Positions 1-10,253 of a stretch of 64,000 nt of DNA are shown one piece after another (position 1 is the stretch's first letter; the number at the start of each line of letters is the position of its first letter). The notes under the pieces were generated by a model, which did no database searches, was not told the origin of the DNA, and worked only from the letters and a program-made list of their open reading frames with translations. The stretch is from Oceanobacillus profundus (GTDB taxonomy: Bacteria; Bacillota; Bacilli; Bacillales; Amphibacillaceae). Location: assembly GCF_003515705.1 (NCBI RefSeq), contig NZ_QWEH01000002.1:248001-312000 (forward strand), written 5' to 3'. Position numbers and translations under genes: made by a program.

Positions 1-1965
1 TTATCTGAAATAACCTATTTGCTACTAGAAAAGCTTGGTGTTCCGGAGCGCCTGGAAGAAATGCGAACTTATTATGATGAGCATGGCAAAATCGAAAAAG
101 GAAGAGAGCAGGAACAGGTCTGGGCAGCGGTGATTCAGTTATTTGATGAGATGGTGGAAATGGCTGGAGATGAACCGATGAAATTGGCAACTTTCCGGGC
201 AACGCTTGATGCTGGATTTGAAACGCTAAAATTTGCCCATGTACCTCCAAGCATGGATCATGTTATTGTCGGGACAGTTGATCGTTCACGGCTTAGTGGG
301 GTGCAATGTGCATTTCTTCTCGGTGTAAACGATGGAATTTGGCCATTGAAGCCGCCAGCTGATAGCATGATTAATGAAGAAGAAAGAGCACTTTTAGCAG
401 AAAATGGTATGAAGCTAGCGGAAAGCGGAAAGCGTCAATTATTAGATGATTGGTTTTATATGTATATTGCGTTTACAGCTGCACAAGACAGGCTGATGAT
501 TAGTTATCCATTGAGTGATGAGGAAGGGAAGGCCAAAATGCCATCGCAGCTTATTAAGCGTATTGAAGATTTATTCCCGTCTTGCTGTAATCATTTATTA
601 CTGCAGGATCCGGATGAATTAGCAGAAGCAGAACGCTTTATCACGGCACCAGTAAAAACAAGATCGGCATTGACAGCACAATTGGCAAGAAGCCAAAAAG
701 GCTATCCAATACAGCCTGTCTGGTGGGAAGTGTATAACTGGTATGTGGAACACCAGCCAAAATATAGTACAACCTATAAGATATTACAAAGCTTATATTA
801 TGAAAATAAACCTAGCAATCTAGCGAAGGATACAGTGGAAGAGCTTTATCCGAAACAAGTGAAGGCAAGTGTAAGCAGACTGGAGACATATTACAGATGC
901 TCGTATCAGCATTTTGCGAAATATAGCTTGAAGCTAGATGAACGAAGGACGTATAAATTAGATGCGCCAGATATTGGTCAGCTTTTCCATGAAGCGTTAA
1001 AAATCATTACCGATTGGATTCAAGGTGAAGGAAAAGACTTTGCACAGCTAACGAAAAAAGATGCAGATGGCTATGCCGGGAAGGCTGTATTTAATCTTGC
1101 TCCTATTTTACAGCATCAAATTCTTCACAGCTCGAATCGATATAAATATATTCAGCAAAAGCTGCAGGAGGTTATCGCGAGAGCCACCTATATTCTAAGT
1201 GAACAAGCAAGACAGAGTAATTTCTCGCCAGTTGGATTAGAGCTTGGCTTTGGTGACAAGGAAAAGCTTCCACCATTAAAAATGCAATTGTCGAATGGAT
1301 ATGAGCTTTTGCTTCGCGGAAGAATTGACCGTGTCGATAAGGCTTTGAATGAAGATAATCTATATTTGAGAATTATTGATTATAAATCAAGTGCGAAAGG
1401 CTTAAATCTAATGGAGGTTTATTATGGTATTGCATTACAGATGCTTGCTTATTTAGATGTCGTCTTAACGCATTCGGAACAGTGGCTTGGCACGAAAGCG
1501 AGCCCAGCAGGTGTTCTTTATTTCCATGTCCATAATCCAATGATTTCAAGTAAACAAAAAATGAATGATGATCAAATTAGTGAAGAAATCTTTAAAAAAT
1601 ATAAAATGCAAGGCTTGCTTTTATCTGATGAAGAGATTGTCAAAATGATGGACAAGTCACTGGAGTCAGGATCCAGTCAAATTGTACCTGCTGGTATTAA
1701 AAAGAATGGCGGGTTTTATGGTTATTCCAAAATTGCGGATCAAGAAACGTTTTCCAGCTTACAACATCATATTCATCAATTAATGCGAAACGCAGGGCTT
1801 GATATGACATCTGGTGGCGTGGATTTAAATCCATACCAGCATAAAGAGCAGATTGCATGTACATTTTGTCCGTTTCATTCGGTTTGTCAATTTGATCCAG
1901 AATTACGAGAAAATAATTACCGGAAGCTTAAAGAGATAAAAGAACAGGATATTCTGGGCAAATAA
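1..1965 (+). CDS. addB: ATP-dependent helicase/deoxyribonuclease subunit B, 3' part
   Basis: This is the C-terminal part of AddB, which pairs with AddA in the nuclease-helicase that resects double-strand DNA ends for RecA-dependent repair. The reading frame is open from base 1, so the real start lies outside the window; the TTG at 19 is only an internal codon. Visible features are the RecB-family nuclease core (GRIDRVD followed by IIDYKSS, the catalytic D-Y-K) and the four-cysteine iron-sulfur clasp: one Cys in YYRCSYQHF and three in the C-terminal CTFCPFHSVC. About 655 codons are present; full-length AddB proteins are near 1,150. addA follows 102 bp downstream in the same direction. The identification is firm. 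Confidence 0.96.
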   Translation, partial: LSEITYLLLEKLGVPERLEEMRTYYDEHGKIEKGREQEQVWAAVIQLFDEMVEMAGDEPMKLATFRATLDAGFETLKFAHVPPSMDHVIVGTVDRSRLSGVQCAFLLGVNDGIWPLKPPADSMINEEERALLAENGMKLAESGKRQLLDDWFYMYIAFTAAQDRLMISYPLSDEEGKAKMPSQLIKRIEDLFPSCCNHLLLQDPDELAEAERFITAPVKTRSALTAQLARSQKGYPIQPVWWEVYNWYVEHQPKYSTTYKILQSLYYENKPSNLAKDTVEELYPKQVKASVSRLETYYRCSYQHFAKYSLKLDERRTYKLDAPDIGQLFHEALKIITDWIQGEGKDFAQLTKKDADGYAGKAVFNLAPILQHQILHSSNRYKYIQQKLQEVIARATYILSEQARQSNFSPVGLELGFGDKEKLPPLKMQLSNGYELLLRGRIDRVDKALNEDNLYLRIIDYKSSAKGLNLMEVYYGIALQMLAYLDVVLTHSEQWLGTKASPAGVLYFHVHNPMISSKQKMNDDQISEEIFKKYKMQGLLLSDEEIVKMMDKSLESGSSQIVPAGIKKNGGFYGYSKIADQETFSSLQHHIHQLMRNAGLDMTSGGVDLNPYQHKEQIACTFCPFHSVCQFDPELRENNYRKLKEIKEQDILGK

Positions 1966-2067
1966 GTAAGTATAAAACTTACCAATTTGCATAAGTGCAA
2001 CTTTAGATTTCACCGAAAGGCTTGGTGCATACAAAGTTTTCTAAAAAATTAAGAGAGGAGTGAACAT

Positions 2068-5000
2068 ATGGTTAATTGGACAAAGGAACAGGAAGAGGCG
2101 ATTTATACTGCCGGAAGCGATATTCTCGTAGCCGCAGCAGCGGGTTCTGGAAAAACAGCCGTACTCGTCGAACGGATTATTAAAAAGCTGTTATCTACAA
2201 GCAATCCAGTTGATATCGACTCTTTGCTTGTCGTGACATTTACGAATGCTGCGGCACAGGAGATGCGTAATCGGGTCGGAATTGCACTTGAAAAAGCATT
2301 AGCAGAAAATCCGACATCCATGCATTTAAAGAAACAGCTTTCCTTATTGCAGCGTGCTTCCATTTCCACCTTGCACTCCTTTTGCCTTGATGTCGTTCGA
2401 AAATATGCGTATTTGATTGATATGGATCCATCTTTTCGAATTGCCGATGATATGGAAGGGGATCTTATCAAGCAGGAAGTTTTGGAGGATTTATTTGAAG
2501 AATGGTATGGAGCTGAACCGGGGGAACAACAAGCGTTTTTCGCGGTTGTCGACCGTTTTTCTAATGATCGAAGCGACCTTGAAGTGGAAAATTTAATCCT
2601 GGATTTATACACATTTGCAACACAGAATCCATGGCCAGAAAAATGGCTAGATAAGTTAGCTGAATCCTATCATATTCCGGAGGATTGGAAAGAGGAGGAT
2701 TTAGCTTGGTTAACGATAATAAAACGGGAAGTGAACAACCAGTTTGAAGCAATCCGTCAAGAAATGGAGCTTGCTTTAAGCATAACCCGGGAAAATGATG
2801 GACCATACCATTATGCGGATACGATTGATACGGAAATTGCGTTGTTGCATGAAGCAATGAATTTGGTTGATTCATGGGATGAATTGCAGCAGTTCATGTC
2901 ATCGAAGTCCTTCGGCAGGCTTTCGGGGAAAAAAGCTGACTGTAATGAGCAAAAGAAGGAAAAAGTGAAACAGCTAAGAAAAAGCTACAAGAAACGCTGG
3001 GATGATATGAACAGCGAATGGTTCAGGCGGAATTTATCCAGTCATATCGAGGATATGCGTGAGCTTGCACCAGTAATTAAACAGTTGACAGAGCTCGTAA
3101 AACAATTTAAAAACCGATTTACTGAACTGAAGCGTGAGAAAGCATTGGTGGACTTCTCGGATTTAGAGCATTATTGCTTGCAGCTGCTTGCCAGCGAGGC
3201 ATCGACAACAGATAACATCATTCCATCAAACGTAGCGATCGGGTTTCAAAAGCAGTTCAGCGAGGTTCTAGTTGATGAGTATCAAGATACAAACCTTGTT
3301 CAGGAAACGATTTTGACATTGATTAGCGATCGCTCAGAGGATGGAAACATGTTTATGGTAGGGGATGTGAAACAAAGTATTTATCGGTTCCGCCATGCAG
3401 AACCATCCCTTTTTATCGAAAAGTATAAGCGATTTGCACGAGAAGAAGAGCAAGCAAAACGAATTGATTTGGCAAGTAATTTCCGCAGCAGGGAACAGGT
3501 TTTAATTGGTGCGAACTATATATTTAGACAAATTTTAAATGAAGAGCTTGGTGAGATTGATTATGATCAGGATGCTGAGCTGATCTATGGAAATAAAATG
3601 TATGAGGATATGCCGTTTGATAAACCTTTTCCCGAGCTGCTGTTAATTGATCGGGAAACAGGGGAAGAGCATGCCGAGGTATCAGATGAAGAAGATTTTC
3701 AGGATTTAGAAAAGGCGCAGTTAGAGGCAAGAGCGTATGCAGAAAAAATTAAAACTTGGATTGGTACAAAAGAAGGCACTAAGCCAATGCAGGTTGTTGA
3801 TAAAGCGACCCAATCACAACGAGATCTGCAATACCGCGACATCGTGATTTTAATGCGCTCGATGACATGGGCACCAACAATTGTAGATGAGCTGAAAAAG
3901 CAAGGAATTCCAGTCTATGCAGAGCTTTCAACAGGTTATTTTGAAGCGATTGAAGTAAAGGTAATGCTTAGTCTGTTGAAGGCGATTGATAATCCAAGGC
4001 AGGATATTCCACTCGCTTCGGTTTTAAAATCACCGATAGTTGGTTTAAATGAGGATGAGCTTGCTGCAATACGTCTAGCAGCAAAACAGGATTCATTTTA
4101 CGAAGCTGTCCTTACCTATTCAAAACAGCAAACAAATGAAACGGCCACGAAATTAAATCGGTTCTTAGAACAGCTTGAACAATTTCGCTTAGCGTCCAGA
4201 CAAGGTGCATTATCAGAGTTGATTTGGGATATTTATCGGGAAACAGGCTACTATGACTTTGTTGGTGGGATGCCAGGCGGAAGACAGCGTCAGGCGAATC
4301 TAAGGGCACTTTATGATCGGGCAAGAGGCTATGAAACAACTTCCTTCCGAGGACTATTCCGTTTTCTCCGATTTATTGAAAGAATGGAAGAGCGTGGCGA
4401 TGATTTAGGGTCAGCTCGGGCGCTTAGTGAACAAGAAGATGTTGTGCGTATCATGACGATTCATAAGAGTAAAGGGCTGGAATTTCCGGTTGTTATTGTT
4501 GGTGCAATGGACAAGCTGTTTAATCAGCGGGATTTAATGCAAAAATACTTACTGCATAAAGATTTAGGGTTAGCGAGTAAGTATATTGATCCAATCAAGC
4601 GCATCACCTATCCGACACTATTTTATCATGCTTTTAAGGAGGAAATGCGAAGGGAGCTGCTTGCAGAGGAAATGCGAGTGCTTTACGTAGCTTTGACAAG
4701 GGCAAAGGAGAAATTAGTAATGGTTGGGAATGTAGCATCTGTTGAGAAAAAGCTGCAAAAATGGCAAAAAATACAAAATCATCCAGACTGGGTACTGCCA
4801 GCATACTTCCGAGCGGAATCGAAAACATACTTGGACTGGGTTGGACCAGCTCTCATCCGTCACCAAGAATCAGAGGTGCTTCGTGAAGAGGGAATCGGCA
4901 ATGGTGTATTAGATGAAATCAAAGCAGATCCATCAAAGTGGGATATTTCGATTATCCATGCTAGTGAATTGACAAATTTGGAAGAAAGAACAGTCGAAAC

Positions 5001-5787
5001 AGATTTGAATTTAAAAGAGAAGATTAACGAATGGCAGCCTGTACACATCGGGGATAAAACATTAGAAAAATTTGTTGATGAACGTTTATCTTATCACTAT
5101 CCATTTAGCGAAGCGGCAAGGTCACGTGCAAAGCAGTCTGTTACAGAATTGAAGCGTCAGCAGGAAATGAAGGACGAATATAGTGATGATCGCTTTGTAC
5201 AAGCCTTCCGAGCGCCAATTATTAAGCGTCCAAATTTCATGCAGCAGGAAAGACAGGTAACAGCTGCAGAAAAAGGGACAGCCTTGCATACGGTCATGCA
5301 GCATTTGCCAATACGTAAACTACTGAAGAAAAAGGAAATCGAGGAAACAGTGGAAATGTTGGCTGATAAAGAAATATTGACGCGTGTAGAAGCTTCTGTT
5401 ATTGACAGTGAAGCCATTGAGCAGTTTTTCCATTCTGAAATTGCCGAACGGATAATGGAAAGTCCACAGGTCATTCGTGAAATTCCGTTTAGTTTAACGT
5501 TGCCTGCAAGCAAGGTTTATGCAAATTGGGAAAGTGAGACAGATGAGCAAGTATTGATTCAGGGTGTGATTGATTGCGTAATTCAAAGTGATGATGGCTG
5601 GATTATTTTAGATTATAAAACAGATGCGATTACAGCAGATGTTACAGAAGAGGCAAAGGTACAATTAGTAAGTCGATATGAAACACAAATGAAGCTTTAC
5701 CGAACAGCATTAGAAACGATCTGGAAAGAACCAGTGAAGGAAACGTATTTGTATTTCTTTGCTAAGGATCTATTGCTCGAAGTGTAA
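2068..5787 (+). CDS. addA: ATP-dependent helicase/nuclease subunit A
   Basis: AddA is the UvrD-like 3'-5' helicase and second nuclease of the AddAB complex, acting on broken DNA ends in the cytoplasm. The 1,239-residue length fits the family. The N-terminus carries Walker A (AAAAGSGKTAVLVER, near residues 22-36) and the middle has the Walker B VDEYQDTN. Further superfamily 1 motifs are GDVKQSIYRFR and the late VRIMTIHKSKGLEFPVV. The C-terminal nuclease domain has ILDYKTDAIT. The ATG is preceded by a strong AGAGAGGAG ribosome site. addB and addA often overlap or nearly touch, but here 102 bp with small inverted repeats separate them. A good terminator follows, so the unit probably ends here. 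Confidence 0.97.
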   Translation: MVNWTKEQEEAIYTAGSDILVAAAAGSGKTAVLVERIIKKLLSTSNPVDIDSLLVVTFTNAAAQEMRNRVGIALEKALAENPTSMHLKKQLSLLQRASISTLHSFCLDVVRKYAYLIDMDPSFRIADDMEGDLIKQEVLEDLFEEWYGAEPGEQQAFFAVVDRFSNDRSDLEVENLILDLYTFATQNPWPEKWLDKLAESYHIPEDWKEEDLAWLTIIKREVNNQFEAIRQEMELALSITRENDGPYHYADTIDTEIALLHEAMNLVDSWDELQQFMSSKSFGRLSGKKADCNEQKKEKVKQLRKSYKKRWDDMNSEWFRRNLSSHIEDMRELAPVIKQLTELVKQFKNRFTELKREKALVDFSDLEHYCLQLLASEASTTDNIIPSNVAIGFQKQFSEVLVDEYQDTNLVQETILTLISDRSEDGNMFMVGDVKQSIYRFRHAEPSLFIEKYKRFAREEEQAKRIDLASNFRSREQVLIGANYIFRQILNEELGEIDYDQDAELIYGNKMYEDMPFDKPFPELLLIDRETGEEHAEVSDEEDFQDLEKAQLEARAYAEKIKTWIGTKEGTKPMQVVDKATQSQRDLQYRDIVILMRSMTWAPTIVDELKKQGIPVYAELSTGYFEAIEVKVMLSLLKAIDNPRQDIPLASVLKSPIVGLNEDELAAIRLAAKQDSFYEAVLTYSKQQTNETATKLNRFLEQLEQFRLASRQGALSELIWDIYRETGYYDFVGGMPGGRQRQANLRALYDRARGYETTSFRGLFRFLRFIERMEERGDDLGSARALSEQEDVVRIMTIHKSKGLEFPVVIVGAMDKLFNQRDLMQKYLLHKDLGLASKYIDPIKRITYPTLFYHAFKEEMRRELLAEEMRVLYVALTRAKEKLVMVGNVASVEKKLQKWQKIQNHPDWVLPAYFRAESKTYLDWVGPALIRHQESEVLREEGIGNGVLDEIKADPSKWDISIIHASELTNLEERTVETDLNLKEKINEWQPVHIGDKTLEKFVDERLSYHYPFSEAARSRAKQSVTELKRQQEMKDEYSDDRFVQAFRAPIIKRPNFMQQERQVTAAEKGTALHTVMQHLPIRKLLKKKEIEETVEMLADKEILTRVEASVIDSEAIEQFFHSEIAERIMESPQVIREIPFSLTLPASKVYANWESETDEQVLIQGVIDCVIQSDDGWIILDYKTDAITADVTEEAKVQLVSRYETQMKLYRTALETIWKEPVKETYLYFFAKDLLLEV

Positions 5788-5803
5788 TCACAATTGGTTT
5801 GAA

Positions 5804-5848
5804 ATTGCATGTAGTGGGGGATAATTCTCACTACATGCTAGTTTTTTT
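5804..5848 (+). terminator. Rho-independent terminator after addA
   Basis: A perfect 10-bp stem (GCATGTAGTG at 5807-5816 pairing with CACTACATGC at 5829-5838) is followed by TAG and a run of seven T. It closes the addBA unit before the DUF418 gene. Confidence 0.88.
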
Positions 5849-5877
5849 AGATAGAAACCGGAATTGAAAGGATATCG

Positions 5878-7059
5878 ATGATGGATATAAATGCAGCACC
5901 AACTAAAGAGAAGAATCGGCTTGCAGCAATCGATGCTGCACGGGGCTTTGCTATTTTCGGTATATTCATTGTAAATATTGGAGCTTTCTCAGCTCCTTAC
6001 TTTATCTATGGTGGTGCAACTGCGGTGTGGAATTCTACCGCTGACCGCTATACACAAGCATTGATTGATATGTTTTTTCAAGCAAGCTTTTATACGCTGT
6101 TTTCACTTTTATTTGGTTTTGGAATCCAATTGCTGAAGGATAGGCTAGTTGAACGAAATATTCGTGTAAGCCGCTTTTTGGCGAAACGGTTAACGATATT
6201 AGTAGGGTTCGGAGTAATCCATGCATTTGCTATTTGGCACGGAGATATTTTACTATCCTATGGTCTTATTGGTCTGCTATTACTATTGTTTCTAAAAGCT
6301 AGCAATACATCCTTGCTTGCATGGGGAGCAGCTCTTTTAGGTGGAAGTGTTGGTTTATTATCATTAGCTTTATATGAAACGCGAAGTGCTTTAGGAGGGT
6401 CAAACCAACTCGCTATTACGCAAGCTATTACAAGTTATCAAAGCGAGAGCCTTATTACGATTTGGGAGCAAAATTACAATGATTGGATGAACGCCAATGG
6501 CGGAATAGGGTTCTTCTTTCTTATTATGGTATTACTCCCATTATTTTTATTCGGCATGTATATCGCAAGAAAGCGCTGGCTGCATGAGCCAGAGAAGCAT
6601 AAAACCATTTTGAGAAAGCTTTGGCTGGTGTCACTCATTGGTTTTATAGGGTTAAAAATTGGGCCGTATCTCGTTGGGAATCCACTTTGGCTATCCTACC
6701 TTCAGGATAATGTTGGCGGGACATTTTCGGCCATATTTTATATTATATCAATAACGTTTATAGCGCAGCGAAAAATTGGACAGAAAATCATCCAGCCCTT
6801 TGCGGCAGTTGGAAGAATGGCATTAACCAACTACCTCATGCAGTCAATAATTTGCTTTATTCTTTTTTATGGTATTGGTTTTGGTTTATATGGTTCGATT
6901 CGTCCGCTAGCTGGAGTAGGAATGGTGCTTGTTGTTTTTATTGGTCAAATCTTTCTTAGCAACTGGTGGTTAAGGCGATTTCGGTTTGGACCATTTGAGT
7001 GGCTATGGCGTAGTTTAACCTATGGAAAGCGACAGCCATTACGAAAGCTGGAGGGTTGA
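5878..7059 (+). CDS. DUF418 family integral membrane protein (YeiB-like)
   Basis: A 393-residue polytopic membrane protein. It begins with a cytoplasmic stretch and the motif RLAAIDAARGFAIFGIF, typical of the YeiB/DUF418 family. About nine or ten hydrophobic segments follow, and the C-terminus (GRMALTNYLMQSIICF, then a basic tail with RFGPFEWLWRSLTYG) is the DUF418 signature. The family is thought to include transporters or acyltransferase-like proteins, but no substrate is established. The ATG has GAAAGGAT upstream. The gene ends 3 bp before the DUF2157 gene, so these membrane genes probably form one operon. Confidence 0.85.
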   Translation: MMDINAAPTKEKNRLAAIDAARGFAIFGIFIVNIGAFSAPYFIYGGATAVWNSTADRYTQALIDMFFQASFYTLFSLLFGFGIQLLKDRLVERNIRVSRFLAKRLTILVGFGVIHAFAIWHGDILLSYGLIGLLLLLFLKASNTSLLAWGAALLGGSVGLLSLALYETRSALGGSNQLAITQAITSYQSESLITIWEQNYNDWMNANGGIGFFFLIMVLLPLFLFGMYIARKRWLHEPEKHKTILRKLWLVSLIGFIGLKIGPYLVGNPLWLSYLQDNVGGTFSAIFYIISITFIAQRKIGQKIIQPFAAVGRMALTNYLMQSIICFILFYGIGFGLYGSIRPLAGVGMVLVVFIGQIFLSNWWLRRFRFGPFEWLWRSLTYGKRQPLRKLEG

Positions 7060-7062
7060 CAG

Positions 7063-8264
7063 ATGAATAGGCAAAAGCTAAAACGAGAAGCGAAAGCATG
7101 GGTGGAAGAAGGTATTATTTCTGACGAGCAATACGATAAGATTATAGAACGCTATTCTAAAAGTGGACCAAATTCAATTATCCTTCTATTTGCTATTTTA
7201 CTAATGGCACTCGGATTTTTGACATTTATTATGTCTGACTGGGCGCGGGAACCGCATTTATCAAGGATTGTTATCCTTGCAGCGTAACAACTGTGCTCTA
7301 TGTATTAGGAGATATACGTTACCGAAAAAGTGCAGATTTAATAGCAATCAGCTTTATTGTGCTTGGCTATATTGCTTTCGGGGCGGGAATGCTATTAGCT
7401 ATTGATATTTACAACATTCAAGTGACATTTGCTTGGCCCTTTATCATATGGGCAGTTGTAGGTCTTGGCGTCTATTTTATATATGAGCATAAATTATTGT
7501 TTTCAGTTGCAATTGCAGTAACAACGATAGGCCAACTATACAATGCGAGTATTAATTCAGCTTTTAGCTGGGTTCTGCTGTTTCTATTACTGCTCGGTTT
7601 TGGTCATTTTGTCTATCACCATCGGAATTATTTATTCAGCTACCTGTTTAGTATAAGCTTTGTTGTGCAATTATTAACGCTTGTTTTTGCAGCGTCCCAG
7701 CAGTATTATTGGTTGATTTTGTACTTTTTAATTTTGTATGTTGCTGGTGATTTGATTAGAGAACAAGTTTATCGGAAGCCCTTTAAAATAATCAGCTTAC
7801 TTGCCATTTTTATAGTCGGGATGTACCAAACTTTTATTCTCCAAGACGAATTTTACATGGATGATCTAACCCTTCAATGGAGCTTTATAATAGTTTGGTT
7901 CGTGTTGTTTGGTGCAGCAATAGCTATAAAAATAATAGATAATCGAAGCTATCAGCTGATTGACTTCGTTTTATTCTTACCAATCGCGTTTATACCATTT
8001 TCATATGGTATGAGTTTGATTGTTCTATTTATATTTTCGCTTGTCTGGCTCTTTATTGGCTATAAGCAGGACAATAGTGAGTATATTTTAATTGGAACGA
8101 TCTCGTTTTTAGTCAGTGTTTTCACGGTGTATATTCAATTTGCATGGGATGCGATGAATAAGTCACTTTTCTTTTTAATTGGAGGAATTCTATTATTTTT
8201 AATTAGTTTTTTAATCGAGAAACAGCGTCGTACAATTGTTGATAAGCAAAAGGGGGACGAGTAA
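7063..8264 (+). pseudogene. DUF2157 membrane protein, interrupted by a frameshift
   Basis: Two adjacent reading frames together match one DUF2157 membrane protein. The first (7063-7287, 74 codons) holds the soluble N-terminus and the first membrane helix, ending LSRIVILAA then TAA. The second frame picks up at about 7284 as VTTVLYVLGDIRYRKS and continues to 8264 with about ten hydrophobic segments. The two halves fit without loss if one base is missing near 7282-7286. The GTG at 7293 is an in-frame codon and not a convincing start, having no ribosome site. The gene may be inactivated, or this may be a sequencing error. No XXXYYYZ slippery heptamer is visible, which argues against programmed frameshifting. 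It sits between a DUF418 gene and a GDYXXLXY-type gene, the latter a known partner of DUF2157. Confidence 0.8.
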
Positions 8265-8266
8265 GC

Positions 8267-8773
8267 ATGAAACGTTTCTTATTCTATCTCCTGCTTTTGC
8301 TGCAAATTGCGATACTTTTTCTCTTAGGCGTACAATATTATTTTATCGATGATTATGGACGTACGGTACAATTGCTTAGTAAGCATGAGGAAATGACGGA
8401 TACGTATGGAAGCTATAATCAGCATATGACATATATTGATTATGAGATTAATTTTATAGCAGAGGATGCTTGGGAAATTGCAGAAGAAGTAGATTATAAT
8501 ACGAAGATATATGTCTTGCTCGAATCTGATTCGGATGGTGTCTTTCATATTGCGAAAGCAAACGATCAGAAAATAGATGCTGAACAGGACCAGGTCGTTC
8601 TCCAAGGGAGATATCAGTATTACAATGATATGCAGAAAGAATATCATGTCACCTATGGAATTGAATCGTTTCATCCTGATTTTGACTTTAATAGTTCAGT
8701 CAGGGACCAATCAATAATCACCATACAGCTTGCGCCATGGGGGCAAAAAAAGGTGACCGATATAGAAAACTGA
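8267..8773 (+). CDS. GDYXXLXY-type membrane-anchored protein
   Basis: A 168-residue protein with one N-terminal membrane anchor (FLFYLLLLLQIAILFLLGV, residues 4-22) and an extracytoplasmic domain. In Bacillaceae such proteins directly follow DUF2157 genes and carry a GDYXXLXY motif. The matching region here reads MTYIDYEINFI, so the motif is diverged and the assignment rests mainly on position, size and layout. The ATG is 2 bp after the DUF2157 stop, indicating translational coupling. Function is unknown. Confidence 0.65.
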   Translation: MKRFLFYLLLLLQIAILFLLGVQYYFIDDYGRTVQLLSKHEEMTDTYGSYNQHMTYIDYEINFIAEDAWEIAEEVDYNTKIYVLLESDSDGVFHIAKANDQKIDAEQDQVVLQGRYQYYNDMQKEYHVTYGIESFHPDFDFNSSVRDQSIITIQLAPWGQKKVTDIEN

Positions 8774-8787
8774 AATAGCTTGAAAAT

Positions 8788-8830
8788 AAAATCACAGAAA
8801 CGTTGATGTATCGACATTTCTGTGATTTTT
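8788..8830. terminator. Bidirectional terminator between convergent genes
   Basis: AAAATCACAGAAA at 8788-8800 pairs with TTTCTGTGATTTT at 8817-8829. A-rich and T-rich tails on either side serve both the + strand membrane operon and rocD on the - strand. Confidence 0.85.
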
Positions 8831-8841
8831 AATGTTATTTT

Positions 8842-10032
8842 TTAAGGCTGCAGTACATCCTTGATTCGAACTATAGCCCACTCTAAGTCTTTTTTAGAAA
8901 TGACAAGCGGAGGGGCAAAGCGGATGACATTTTCATGTGTTTCTTTACATAATAGACCTTTCTCTTTTAATGCCTCGCAATATGGGCGAGCGCTTTCAGT
9001 AAGCTCGACACCAACAAATAACCCTTTACCACGTACTTCCTTTATGATTGGGTTATTAATTTTTCTAAGCTCATTGAGCATATGATTACCCATCTCAAGG
9101 GACCAATCAGCGAGCTTTTCTTCTTCCAGAACCTCTAATGATGCAATGGAAACAGCGCAAGCAAGTGGGTTCCCGCCAAAAGTAGAACCGTGTGAACCAG
9201 GATTAAACACGCTAAGAATGTCATTATTGGCAACGATGCAGGAAATTGGGAAAACGCCGCCACCTAAGGCTTTTCCGAGAATTAAAATATCTGGAGAAAC
9301 ATGCTCCCAGTCGCAAGCAAATAGCTTTCCGCTTCGACCAAGTCCCGATTGAATTTCATCTGCAATATATAGGACATTATTTTCCTTGCACACGTTATAA
9401 GCTTCTTTTAGAAATCCATCAGGTGGAATAATAATCCCGGCTTCTCCTTGAATTGGTTCGAAAAGAAAACCAGCCGTATTCTCATTGATAGCATTCTTTA
9501 GAGCATCAATATCTCCGTACGGGATTAGTTTAATCCCTGGGAGCATTGGCCCGAAGCCGCGTTGGTATTCAAGTTCAGAAGATAAAGAAACCGCTGTCAT
9601 TGTTCGGCCATGAAAGTTGCCTTCGCAAGCGATAATTTCAGCTTTGTTATTTTCTACTCCTTTGACATCATACGCCCATCGCCTTGCAGCTTTAATTGCT
9701 GTTTCCACTGCTTCGGCTCCAGTATTCATTGGAAGTGCCATATCTTTATTTGTCAGCTTGCAAATTTTTTCATACCACGGTCCTAATTGATCATTATGAA
9801 ACGCCCTAGATGTTAGAGTGACATTGTCTGCCTGCTTTTTTAATGCTGCAATAATTTTAGGATGCCTGTGCCCCTGATTAACGGCTGAATAAGCGCTCAG
9901 CATATCCAAATAACGATTTCCTTCTGGATCCTCGAGCCAAACATTCTCTGCTTTTGAAATGACTACTGGAAGGGGATGATAGTTCTTCGCACCGAATTGT
10001 TGTGTCTGGTCGATAATCTCTTGACTTCTCAT
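8842..10032 (-). CDS. rocD: Ornithine aminotransferase
   Basis: A class III PLP-dependent aminotransferase that converts ornithine and 2-oxoglutarate to glutamate semialdehyde and glutamate in arginine/ornithine catabolism. Family marks are the cofactor region [14 protein letters not shown], the lysine motif [13 protein letters not shown], and the ornithine-type N-terminus with [15 protein letters not shown]. The start is the ATG at 10030-10032, because the ATG 15 bp upstream lies inside the GGAGGG ribosome site. The protein is 396 residues, close to RocD of B. subtilis (401). No other roc genes are adjacent. An acetylornithine aminotransferase is a less likely reading, given the close match to OAT motifs. 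Confidence 0.93.
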   Translation of the reverse strand: MRSQEIIDQTQQFGAKNYHPLPVVISKAENVWLEDPEGNRYLDMLSAYSAVNQGHRHPKIIAALKKQADNVTLTSRAFHNDQLGPWYEKICKLTNKDMALPMNTGAEAVETAIKAARRWAYDVKGVENNKAEIIACEGNFHGRTMTAVSLSSELEYQRGFGPMLPGIKLIPYGDIDALKNAINENTAGFLFEPIQGEAGIIIPPDGFLKEAYNVCKENNVLYIADEIQSGLGRSGKLFACDWEHVSPDILILGKALGGGVFPISCIVANNDILSVFNPGSHGSTFGGNPLACAVSIASLEVLEEEKLADWSLEMGNHMLNELRKINNPIIKEVRGKGLFVGVELTESARPYCEALKEKGLLCKETHENVIRFAPPLVISKKDLEWAIVRIKDVLQP

Positions 10033-10060
10033 ATTTTGACCCTCCATTATTGGAAAATTT

Positions 10061-10073
10061 AAACACCGTGTTT
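10061..10073 (-). promoter_or_regulatory. Palindrome by the rocD promoter region
   Basis: AAACACCGTGTTT is symmetric apart from its centre base. It lies about 30 bp before the rocD start. On the - strand it follows directly after TATACT, a possible -10 box, so it is placed like an operator. No regulator can be named, and no sigma-54 type -24/-12 element is visible here. Confidence 0.3.
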
Positions 10074-10253
10074 AGTATAACAGCTTTAGAATTGAATTAC
10101 TTCTCCTTAGAGCAAATAAATGAATTATTCTTAGTTCCATGATATGATACGAATAGAAATCGGTATATCAGCTCTAAACGATGTGTGCAAAAGGAAGATT
10201 TTTAACACCTTTTTGGACAACCTTAAATGCTGATATAAGGAGGTAGCATACTA

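Noticed and set aside
7270-7300. Programmed -1 frameshift in the DUF2157 gene
   Set aside because: No slippery heptamer or downstream structure is visible; a lost base or sequencing error is simpler.
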